5,750 nucleotides of DNA from Thermoplasmata archaeon (GTDB taxonomy: Archaea > Thermoplasmatota > B47-G6 > B47-G6B > 47-G6), in assembly GCA_003663565.1 (NCBI GenBank), contig QMTT01000072.1, positions 1 to 5,750 on the forward strand, given 5' to 3'. The position numbers and the translations under genes are program-made. The notes beneath the pieces are model-generated. The model was not told where the DNA came from. It saw only the letters and a list, made by a program, of their open reading frames with translations, and made no database searches. Position 1 is the first letter of the stretch. Each line of letters begins with the position of its first letter. Below are positions 1 through 5,686 of the stretch, piece after piece.

Positions 1-280
1 CAAGTCCATTATATGCCCCATCAGAAGCTATTATCACATCCCCCTCGATACGTTGATTAAGAAAAGACTCATGAGCTCCAACAACAGCAACAGTTTTTCC
101 CCTTAGTAGGTTTTCAGCTCTCAGAACATTCTCAAAGAAATCAAAACCATATGACAAAAGATGTTTAGAAGCCTCGATTGTTGCGATTTCGTCTTTCTTT
201 GGATTGATTCCAAGAGATGACGCTATCTTTCTATATATCGGCCACCACCAGTCTAAACTCTTTAGATGTACTTTGGACAT
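1..280 (-). CDS. mptE: MptE-like 6-hydroxymethyl-7,8-dihydropterin pyrophosphokinase (DUF115), N-terminal part
   Basis: The first 93 codons of a gene that continues beyond the left edge. The family transfers pyrophosphate from ATP to 6-hydroxymethyl-7,8-dihydropterin, a step in archaeal folate/methanopterin-type cofactor synthesis, in the cytoplasm. Visible are a Trp-rich start (DWWWPIYRKIASSLGI, residues 10-25) typical of the family, a helical stretch, then GKTVAVVGAHESF (61-73), which corresponds to the family's glycine-containing strand-loop, and DVIIASDGAYNGL (81-93), the second conserved strand ending in the SDGA motif. In many relatives the first loop reads GAGPS; here it is GAHES. The ATG is preceded by AGGTGA, which overlaps the TGA stop of the DUF373 gene four bases upstream, so translation is probably coupled. 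It is the third gene of a leftward operon. The family call is from remembered motifs. The catalytic C-terminal part is outside the window. Confidence 0.8.
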   Translation of the reverse strand, partial: MSKVHLKSLDWWWPIYRKIASSLGINPKKDEIATIEASKHLLSYGFDFFENVLRAENLLRGKTVAVVGAHESFLNQRIEGDVIIASDGAYNGL

Positions 281-284
281 CGTT

Positions 285-1391
285 TCACCTAGGAGCTTTC
301 TTAGTGGATTTCTCTATGATATACCTAATGATTATTATGAAAATTGCTATCGATATATAGAGTATAAAGTCATTGGACGTTATTGCAGAAAATACGGCAT
401 TTTCTGGCGTTGTTGTAAATGCAACATGTGTGGCTGATAGTATGGCAAATATAACAAGGACCAAGATCAAGCTGTTTGTAAGGGAAGATATCAGGGGGTC
501 AAGCTCTAATCTCTTCTCATTAACAAGCATTTCGACTATTCTTCCAAGAAATGCCATTAAATATGCGAGATACACCCACCAAGTTAGAGCTTTTAATCCA
601 GCTATTATTGAAGCATAACGTGCAAAAGGCGTTACATTGTCAGGAGAGAATGTTATAGCAACGCCTATAGCTTGAAGAGTCCCTGCGAGTAAGATAACAA
701 GTGCAATCGTGTTAAATATGACTTGAATGCTACCAGCAGAGAACCTCTCCTTTATGACTAAGAGGAATCTTGCGAAATGGTTCTCAAGCTTATATATTTT
801 CATAAGTGCATATGCAGAGATTATCACAAGGCTTGTAGCTAAAGCATAACTTGACTTTCCAAGGAGCATTAAAGCCCCATAAGCTAAGAAAAATATGGCA
901 AGTGGTAGTATGAATTTCCTTTGTATTTTTTCATCCTCTATGAATTTCTTTAACACATAGTACGTGGTCTCTATGTTTGGGGCCTGTTTTATTACTACTC
1001 TCCTAAGGCTCTTTATGGGGACATACGATGTGATTATTGGAATTATGTACTCATCTTCGGCACCATCAGACACTAAGTAAACGCCCCTTGCTTCAGTTAT
1101 TCTTAAAACCTCAAGAAGCTCTCTTTCTATTTTCTCATCTGCACTTCTATCAGCGCTTTCAGTTCCACAAAGTATTGCGATCTCTACATCTTTACCTTCT
1201 CTGATCAACTCGTCATATAACTTAATTGCAGCATATATAGCATTAAGGTCGCTATCTTCTGGATCCCTTAGAGCGAACTCTTGAGCAACATCAAGAACAT
1301 TATCTCTACCTAATATTGGGGTCTTATATTGTGTCTTTCTTCCAATATCATCGTCTCTATCGACTACGAGTACTAGATATTTCTCTCCCAT
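285..1391 (-). CDS. DUF373 family conserved archaeal membrane protein
   Basis: A 368-residue protein matching the archaeal DUF373 family, whose biochemical role is unknown to me. The soluble N-terminal half (about 1-155) carries the conserved acidic blocks: VDRDDDIGRK (10-19), DPEDSDLNAIYAAIKLYDEL (43-62), GTESADRSADEKI (76-88), LVSDGAEDEYIIPII (106-120) and VVIKQAPNIETTYYVL (132-147). The alternating beta/alpha pattern suggests a nucleotide- or metal-binding Rossmann-like fold, which is inference. The C-terminal half has about six hydrophobic segments (near 160-176, 182-200, 225-245, 262-285, 303-323 and 341-358) and ends in a basic tail (KSTKKAPR). The start ATG lies 7 bases after the stop of the upstream gene, with a GAGGT ribosome site overlapping that TAG stop. 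Length and motifs look complete, with no frameshift. It sits between an endonuclease IV-like gene and mptE in one operon. Confidence 0.9.
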   Translation of the reverse strand: MGEKYLVLVVDRDDDIGRKTQYKTPILGRDNVLDVAQEFALRDPEDSDLNAIYAAIKLYDELIREGKDVEIAILCGTESADRSADEKIERELLEVLRITEARGVYLVSDGAEDEYIIPIITSYVPIKSLRRVVIKQAPNIETTYYVLKKFIEDEKIQRKFILPLAIFFLAYGALMLLGKSSYALATSLVIISAYALMKIYKLENHFARFLLVIKERFSAGSIQVIFNTIALVILLAGTLQAIGVAITFSPDNVTPFARYASIIAGLKALTWWVYLAYLMAFLGRIVEMLVNEKRLELDPLISSLTNSLILVLVIFAILSATHVAFTTTPENAVFSAITSNDFILYISIAIFIIIIRYIIEKSTKKAPR

Positions 1392-1398
1392 TTTGTTT

Positions 1399-2280
1399 CT
1401 ACCTCTTATTAGAGGGTTTAACTTGATGGAGCATTCTCTTGTATATTTCTTTCATAAGTAATGCATCCTGCTCAAGTATAGGTGATTCGCTTACTATAGT
1501 AACTTCTGTTAAGCCCATCTCTACGAGAGCCTCTGCTAGTGCCTCAAAGGACAAGTCCGAATGTCTTAATATTAGATGCTTTTTTTCGCCTTTTTCACCA
1601 TATTCTATTCCTGAGAAATGTATGTGAAGTCTCTTTACTACATCATAACCAAGTCTATCTTCTATGAATTCTAGATCTTTCATGTATATCTCTTTTGCAT
1701 TTTCTCCTGAGTATTTACCTCGATTTCTAGCATGAAGGTGCGCAAAGTCGACTGTTGGCCATAAACCATCTAATTCTTCACAGAGCCTTACAACTTCCTC
1801 TAAACTTCCAATTTGACTAACTTTCCCCGTAGTCTCTGGTGATAGATATACCTCGTACCCTCTATCCTTAACCATCTCAATAGCTCTCGCCAAGTTCTCC
1901 TTCACTATTTTATATGCTTCATCTTTTCCGAGTTTTCCATAATATCCAGGATGAAAAACTACATATCTTGCTCCGGTCCAATGTGCTGCGCGGGCAGAGT
2001 CCACAAGCCTTTGGATGCTTGCTTGTATTTTCTTTTTATCTTCAGATGCAAGATTTATGTAGTAAGGTGCATGTGCACTTAAAAATACGTCTAGCTCTTT
2101 TGCCTTATTTTTTATCTCCAGTGCCTTCTTTAGACCATTTTCGCTGTTCTTTATCCACACACCGTAGACGAACTCAAGTTCCATAAGATCCAGACCCATG
2201 GAGTACACGTCTTCAATACCTTTTACAACATCTCTAGGTTTTGTCACTGTTGGAATACCTGCAGGGCCAAATCTTGCCAT
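1399..2280 (-). CDS. Endonuclease IV-like (Nfo/AP endonuclease family 2) TIM-barrel protein
   Basis: A 293-residue TIM-barrel protein of the endonuclease IV/xylose isomerase-like superfamily. Members that are true endonuclease IV cut DNA at abasic sites in base excision repair using a three-zinc centre. Ligands alignable to E. coli Nfo are visible: H70 (SAHAPYYINLAS), H110 (VFHPGYYG), E149 (SPETTGK), D178 and H181 (TVDFAHLHARN), H221 (LHIHFSG), H235 (GEKKHLIL) and E265 (SESPILEQD). The Nfo aspartate two residues before the second-last histidine is lysine here (K233); E232 might substitute. The size is close to that of Nfo. I chose ATG 2280, with AGGAGG nine bases upstream; an in-frame TTG at 2283 with tighter spacing is possible. 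It is the first gene of the operon with DUF373 and mptE, with its own TATA box. A sugar or metabolite isomerase role cannot be excluded, so I left the symbol blank. Confidence 0.82.
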   Translation of the reverse strand: MARFGPAGIPTVTKPRDVVKGIEDVYSMGLDLMELEFVYGVWIKNSENGLKKALEIKNKAKELDVFLSAHAPYYINLASEDKKKIQASIQRLVDSARAAHWTGARYVVFHPGYYGKLGKDEAYKIVKENLARAIEMVKDRGYEVYLSPETTGKVSQIGSLEEVVRLCEELDGLWPTVDFAHLHARNRGKYSGENAKEIYMKDLEFIEDRLGYDVVKRLHIHFSGIEYGEKGEKKHLILRHSDLSFEALAEALVEMGLTEVTIVSESPILEQDALLMKEIYKRMLHQVKPSNKR

Positions 2281-2364
2281 CAAGTTCTTCCTCCTAAATT
2301 ATTCAACCTTCAATTTGGAAAACAACCAATAATTAAGGGTATCATGAGAGCAAACATGTTATTT

Positions 2365-2380
2365 CGTTTATAACTTTCGA
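2365..2380 (-). promoter_or_regulatory. TATA/BRE promoter of the endonuclease IV-like/DUF373/mptE operon
   Basis: On the minus strand, purine-rich TCGAAAG (a plausible BRE) runs directly into TTATAAA (2373-2367). By the usual archaeal spacing, transcription would start near 2345, giving a leader of about 65 bases that contains AGGAGG before the first ATG. The box begins only about 26 bases after the cupin stop codon. I see no oligo-T terminator between them, so read-through from the cupin gene may add to expression. This is a sequence match only. Confidence 0.55.
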
Positions 2381-2398
2381 ACTGTACTCATATCCCTT

Positions 2399-2749
2399 TT
2401 ACTCGAGGTATGGTATAATGCATATGAAAACGAAGTCCTCATCCCCCGTATTTTTGTACCAGTGCTCAATGTTAGGTGGTATGTATATAAACATGTCTTC
2501 ACTCACAACGTACTCTTTGTCACCAATCCCAACGACTCCTGACCCTGAGAGCACATATATCTCATGCTCCCATGGGTGACTGTGCTTAGGAATTTCGCCT
2601 CCTCTCTTTATAGTAAATCTCCTCATAGCAAATCTCTTAGCACCGACATCTTTATGGATCAACCACTGAATCTTTGTGTTCTTAGCACCCTCAACACTCT
2701 CCTCCTTTACGTCATTTATGTGCCCTATGATAGGTTTCTCCTCAGTCAC
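2399..2749 (-). CDS. Small single-domain cupin protein, metal-binding
   Basis: A 116-residue single-domain cupin, normal length for this group. Cupin motif 1 is clear: G51 then H56-S-H58 and E63 in KHSHPWEHEIYVLSGSG. Motif 2 follows as MFIYIPPNIEHWYKNTGD with H96 and N100. The three histidines and E63 would bind one metal ion (Fe, Mn, Ni or Zn cannot be told apart). The N-terminal HINDVKEESVEGAKNTKIQWLI is typical of a widespread family of uncharacterised cupins. The substrate is unknown, and dioxygenase, isomerase or binding functions are all possible. It has no signal peptide, so it is cytoplasmic. The start is GTG, strongly supported by AAGGAGGAGGT with GGAGG five bases upstream. No ATG alternative precedes M42, which lies inside the fold. 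It has its own promoter and appears to be transcribed alone, or to lead into the operon on its left. Confidence 0.9.
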   Translation of the reverse strand: MTEEKPIIGHINDVKEESVEGAKNTKIQWLIHKDVGAKRFAMRRFTIKRGGEIPKHSHPWEHEIYVLSGSGVVGIGDKEYVVSEDMFIYIPPNIEHWYKNTGDEDFVFICIIPYLE

Positions 2750-2790
2750 AATAACCTCCTCCTTAAGAGATCTAAATACTCAAATTTGAC

Positions 2791-2810
2791 TCTATATAGT
2801 GCATTTTTCG
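2791..2810 (-). promoter_or_regulatory. TATA-type promoter of the cupin gene
   Basis: On the minus strand CGAAAAATGC (possible BRE region) is followed by ACTATATAGA. The expected start point, about 25 bases downstream, is near 2770. This leaves a short leader of about 20 bases that carries the strong AAGGAGGAGGT ribosome site before GTG 2749. A second TATA-like CTTTATAAAA lies farther upstream at 2900-2891 and could give a longer leader. Confidence 0.5.
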
Positions 2811-2820
2811 TCTGGAGGTA

Positions 2821-3070
2821 ATATTATACAGCCCCGAGAGTTATTCCAATCTTCAGATGCACACGTCCTAGAAAACTCATGGATAATACGTTTTATAAAG
2901 ATTATTTTATTATCTATGAATACTTCTCTATAAGATTACGAGCTACTCTGGGAACTATTTCAAATGAGTACTCTACTTTTGCACCATATAATTTAATGTG
3001 CGTAGAGATAGAACAATACTTTCGTTCCCCACTCCATCCAGTACCAAATATTCCCAAAGACTAATAAAAC
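2821..3070. other. Intergenic stretch without a convincing gene
   Basis: Between the cupin promoter and the foldable element at 3071-3202 I see no supportable gene. There is a minus-strand TATA-like CTTTATAAAA at 2900-2891. A minus-strand open frame of 47 codons (TTG 3057 to TAG 2914) has protein-like composition, including KLYGAKVEYSFEIVPRVARN, but lacks a ribosome site or promoter; it may be a gene remnant or chance. The plus-strand open frame starting at 2879 (61 codons) is low in complexity and has no ribosome site. Confidence 0.5.
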
Positions 3071-3202
3071 TGGATGTAACGGAGAACAGTATTCACAGGT
3101 ACAAACCTAAATGCTATTCAATTGACCTCATCGCGCTAAAGCGCGAGGCTTTCTTAGCGACATTCTGTGAAGTCTTCTTAGAACTTAAGAGGACAACATC
3201 CA
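3071..3202. other. Foldable intergenic element: candidate structured RNA or mobile-element remnant
   Basis: Four complementary pairs nest neatly here. TGGATGT (3071-3077) pairs with ACATCCA (3196-3202). TTCACAG (3092-3098) pairs with CTGTGAA (3165-3171). TCGCGC (3131-3136) pairs with GCGCGA (3141-3146) around TAAA. GTCTTCTTA (3172-3180) pairs with TAAGAGGAC (3186-3194), with one G-T pair and loop GAACT. The last hairpin lies directly between the outer two stems, giving a three-way junction in an RNA of about 132 bases. The patch is richer in G and C than its surroundings. The direct repeat ATAAAA (3064-3069 and 3202-3207) touches both ends, so a small inserted element with terminal inverted repeats is an alternative. 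The strand is unknown. I do not recognise it as a known RNA family. Confidence 0.4.
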
Positions 3203-3230
3203 TAAAATAGTGTAAGTGAATGAGAAATCT

Positions 3231-3240
3231 AAAAAAGAAG
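3231..3240 (-). terminator. Oligo-T terminator after the M42 gene
   Basis: On the minus strand CTTCTTTTTT starts right after the natural TAA stop of the M42 reading frame (3241-3243). Runs of T in the coding strand are the usual transcription stop in archaea. Its place at the full-length gene end, rather than after the internal stop, shows where the ancestral gene finished. Confidence 0.5.
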
Positions 3241-4290
3241 TTAGGAATACTTCGTATTTGCGATATTTTCTATAAGCTTTATTGTTTCTTCTATATCATC
3301 CTTTTGTTCGACTTCTACAAGGGAGTGTGTATATCTTGTTGGTATACAAATAGCTATGGAGTTCCTAGGTCCTCCATAAAGACCCAATGCCATGGCATCT
3401 GTGCCTCCTCCAGTGACCAAGGGTTGGTATTATATGGCATGCTCTTTAGCTACGTTTTCAACGAATTCTCTGGCTTTCCAAGTGGCTGTAAATGCCCTAT
3501 CGACAAGTCTTAGGGCTGGACCTTCTCCAAGCTTTAATGTTCCAGAATACACATCTGGAAGCCCAGGATAGTCTGTAGCATTTGTTGTGTCAATAGCTAT
3601 TGCCAAGTCTATTTCTCCAAGTATTTTAGAGGCTGCCAGTGCTCCGTGTAATCCCACCTCTTCTCTCACGGTGAATATGACTGTTAGGTCGGCATCAGGA
3701 GTTTCCCTTGAGAACCTCTCTAAAATCTTCATTAAGATATAACACCCAGTACGGTCATCAAGCCCTCTTGTAGAAAATCTGTTGTTTTTCAACAATGTTA
3801 GGGTCTTTTTGAAAGTTATTGGGTTAGAAATTCTTATTCCAAGCTCTTCAACTTCCTTTCTCGAGTTTGCTCCGACATCTATCATAAGCTCATGCCACTC
3901 CAAGGCCTTGTTCGTTTCCTCAGCCTTTATCCTGAGATGTGGTGGTATCATCGTTATTACTCCTTCCACAGGTTCCTTTTCACCATGTATGATTACATGT
4001 GTAGATGGTAGAACTCTGTCATCTATTCCTCCTATTTTCTTGAACTTTAGGAATCCATCCTCTGTTATCTTTGAGACTACAAGACCAAGCTCATCCATGT
4101 GAGCTGCAAGAACATATCTGGATTTACCATTGCCTTGCACGTTAACCCACACGTTTCCAAGGGCATCTACTTTAGTGTCAAATCCTAATGCCTCAGTCTT
4201 GGACTTTAAATATTCTGCTATTGGCTTTTCGTATCCAGATACTCCTGGAACTTTTACAAGCTCGAAAAGTTCGTTAATATCAACCTTCAT
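3241..4290 (-). pseudogene. M42 family (TET-type) metallo-aminopeptidase, interrupted by an in-frame TAA
   Basis: The family forms large tetrahedral cytosolic shells that trim peptides left by the proteasome, using two metal ions. The frame opens MKVDINELFELVKVPGVSGYE and carries H64 (AAHMDELG), D178 (GLDDRTG), E210-E211 (VREEVG) and D234 (AIDTT), all alignable to metal and catalytic residues of Pyrococcus TET proteins. At codon 287 (3430-3432) a TAA stands where relatives read Pro in IPYQ. The same frame then continues for 62 codons, YQPLVTGGGTDAMALG... to TRYTHS, with the last metal ligand H322, ending at TAA 3241. No other damage is visible, and the total of about 348 sense codons is normal. 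The truncated product would lack H322 and the GGGTDA segment, and so is probably inactive. ATG 4290 has GGTG six bases upstream; GTG 4299 or 4302 are alternatives. A sequencing error or recoding would restore a normal enzyme. Confidence 0.85.
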
Positions 4291-4351
4291 GTGTCCCACC
4301 ACTCCTTTTGGGCTAGTGGTAACATTGCCTGCTTGACTTTGAATAAAACTG

Positions 4352-4370
4352 ATTTATAATATTTATAAAA
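4352..4370 (-). promoter_or_regulatory. Twin TATA boxes upstream of the M42 gene
   Basis: On the minus strand two overlapping-style boxes lie in tandem, TTTTATAAAT (4370-4361) and ATTATAAAT (4360-4352). They predict start points near 4340 and 4331, giving leaders of about 40-50 bases before ATG 4290. The leader contains AAAAGGAGTGGTG, which can act as a ribosome site. No operator is recognisable. Confidence 0.55.
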
Positions 4371-4709
4371 AAATCCAAATAATGCATTCTTGCTGCGTGA
4401 TAGATATTAACCATGCAGGTATTGCTAAACAATTTAAATAGTACTAAGACCGCTTGGAAGGGATCTGTTCGTCGTGAATTACGACAGACTTGGGACGCAT
4501 CAGCCTCAGCGCCCATCTGTGTTCATCGGGAGCATCAATATTGCTTGTTTGATTGTGTAGACCTCTTCATAGCTACTATATATTCACATTTAATCACGAA
4601 AGCATTCAAACATTACCTTTTTAATGAACAGTTCCGCAAGGCACACTAGCATTTTTAGCAACCATAGAAACATTTAAATGAAGGAAAGAGAGATAAACAC
4701 TAAATAAGA
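4371..4709. other. Intergenic stretch with a G+C-richer foldable patch (about 4450-4545)
   Basis: I see no supportable protein gene. The patch at 4450-4530 is clearly less A+T-rich than its flanks. GTCGT/ACGAC (4471-4475 and 4481-4485, loop GAATT) forms one hairpin. A competing longer helix pairs ACAGA, GGG and CGC (4484-4498) with GCG, CCC and TCTGT (4509-4520), with small internal loops. On the plus strand AATTTAAATA (4431-4440) sits about 25 bases before 4460, the right spacing for a TATA box driving a small RNA. A minus-strand ATATATAG near 4580 is an equally possible promoter. A further imperfect inverted repeat is CTGCGTG/CATGCAG (4393-4399 and 4412-4418). A 78-codon plus-strand frame across the patch has no ribosome site and no recognisable domain. 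Confidence 0.35.
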
Positions 4710-4733
4710 CCTTAAAGCACATCATTTTTAAGG
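4697..4733 (-). terminator. Hairpin plus T-rich tract after the small helical gene
   Basis: On the minus strand CCTTAAA (4733-4727) and TTTAAGG (4716-4710) form a 7-bp stem with a 10-base loop, 29 bases after the TAG stop. It is followed by the T-rich stretch TCTTATTTAGTGTTTATC and then a pyrimidine tract. Archaea rely more on T-runs than hairpins, so this may mark or stabilise the transcript end rather than cause termination. Confidence 0.35.
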
Positions 4734-4761
4734 GACATAGATTTTTCCATGAACATAGTGT

Positions 4762-4992
4762 CTAAAGTTTTGTGGGCTTTTTGTTCATCATTTTTCTTAT
4801 AGCCTTAATATCGCCCTCTTCCAAATACCTAAGTATTTTTTCTACGGTCTTTATGAGTTCTAAAGAGCTTGAAATGTATAATAGATCCTTAAGCTCTGTG
4901 ATTTGCTTTATAGCGTCATTTCTTGTGATTTTTCCGCTGAGAAAATTATCAATTATACTCCTAATGCGTAGTCTCAAATATAGTTCACCCAA
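4762..4992 (-). CDS. Small charged helical protein of unknown function
   Basis: A protein of about 76 residues that I do not recognise. It reads as two or three amphipathic helices rich in Lys, Glu, Ile and Leu, for example LSGKITRNDAIKQITELKDL and LIKTVEKILRYLEEGDIKA, and ends in a basic KMMNKKPTKL tail. It has no Cys, no membrane segment and no signal peptide, so it is soluble and perhaps a partner or regulator of the membrane protein encoded just upstream. The frame opens at GTG 5001, but that codon lies inside the only good ribosome site (GAGGTG). I therefore prefer TTG 4992, six bases after it; TTG 4977 with GGTGA seven bases upstream is a further option. It begins about 28 bases after the stop of the membrane gene and probably shares its transcript. 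Codon use resembles its neighbours, which supports a real gene. Confidence 0.6.
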   Translation of the reverse strand: MGELYLRLRIRSIIDNFLSGKITRNDAIKQITELKDLLYISSSLELIKTVEKILRYLEEGDIKAIRKMMNKKPTKL

Positions 4993-5020
4993 AGGGAACA
5001 CCTCTTATTATACAGCCATG

Positions 5021-5686
5021 TTAGAGTGGATACATATAAATATGATAGAGGAAATCCGAGATTTCATTCACGAACATCACGCCAGTAAGGTTCTCTGTGC
5101 CCCATAGTGCCATTGTTACAAGCAAGATTATAAAAAGCGCTATAGAGACTCCTATAAGCATGTTCTGAATATATGAAAGCGGTATGTAAACGACGTCAAA
5201 GTAGAGTTCGGGGGACATTATCTTCTTTGATTTTATTTTCAATCTCTGAGATGCCAGAGCAGTTAGAGTTGCTACTATAGTTCTTTCAATTATATAACAC
5301 GTTACAAGCAGGAATATAATTGTCATAAACGCTGTAGAATTATCTATAATACTTCCACTGACTTCCATAAAATACCTTTTAGTAGCGGGGATGAGGAGAG
5401 CAAACGCTATGAAAAGTCTAAGATCTGCTATTTTCTTAAAGAAATTAATGGCGTCTATATGCGACTCGAAACTTATCACCAGGGATATAGGTAAATACGA
5501 GATGAATGCTGTAAGTATCATAAAAAGATATTTCATGAGGTAATCTTCGGAATCATTTAATACTCCAAATTTAATAAATGTCTGAAGGAGTATCTTCTGT
5601 ACTATCGTTACAAAGGCTGTTGATAGTAGAAGAACTATTGTAGTTCTTTTATGATGAGTAAAATATTCCCGCCCCTCCAACGACAT
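5021..5686 (-). CDS. Multi-pass membrane protein of unknown function
   Basis: A 221-residue integral membrane protein that I cannot place in a family. Hydrophobic segments lie near residues 15-35, 50-72, 88-103, 117-139 and 168-196 (numbered from GTG 5689), giving about five membrane spans. A basic cytoplasmic-type loop, SQRLKIKSKKI, precedes the last span, and the tail is short and aromatic (LYHIYMYPL). No catalytic or transporter motif is visible; ERTIVATLTALASQR near 135-149 could be an amphipathic helix. The start is set by ATG 5686, which overlaps the TGA stop of the preceding frame as TGATG. This points to translational coupling, and GTG 5689 is a weaker alternative. The GGTGAT at the overlap could also serve TTG 5680. 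It is followed by the small helical gene in what is probably one transcript. Confidence 0.75.
   Translation of the reverse strand: MSLEGREYFTHHKRTTIVLLLSTAFVTIVQKILLQTFIKFGVLNDSEDYLMKYLFMILTAFISYLPISLVISFESHIDAINFFKKIADLRLFIAFALLIPATKRYFMEVSGSIIDNSTAFMTIIFLLVTCYIIERTIVATLTALASQRLKIKSKKIMSPELYFDVVYIPLSYIQNMLIGVSIALFIILLVTMALWGTENLTGVMFVNEISDFLYHIYMYPL

Noticed and set aside
373..618. Plus-strand frames opposite the DUF373, endonuclease IV-like, cupin, M42 and membrane genes
   Set aside because: They are antisense shadows of clear minus-strand genes and have no ribosome sites or recognisable domains.
2879..3064. Plus-strand open frame of 61 codons (and overlapping 2998-3210, 70 codons)
   Set aside because: No ribosome site or convincing promoter, no domain, and the second frame runs straight through the nested inverted repeats, which better explain the region.
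3131..3146. Factor-independent terminator of bacterial type
   Set aside because: The stem is strong but not followed by a T-run on either strand, and archaeal termination does not depend on such hairpins.
3430..3432. Pyrrolysine or selenocysteine recoding of the M42 internal stop
   Set aside because: The codon is TAA, whereas pyrrolysine uses TAG and selenocysteine TGA. General read-through remains possible but has no specific signal.
4470..4530. Box C/D guide RNA on the minus strand (CGATGA, CTGA, CTGATG)
   Set aside because: The box D position reads CTGT, the D'-C' spacer is only about two bases, and no terminal stem closes it. A kink-turn-like apical loop is possible but not enough for a call.
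4413..4649. Plus-strand frame of 78 codons starting MQVLLNNLNSTKTAWKG, with a faint resemblance to TnpB C-terminal tails (RRELRQTWDAS)
   Set aside because: There is no zinc-finger or RuvC motif, no ribosome site, and stop codons lie directly before the ATG. The resemblance is from memory and too weak to call.
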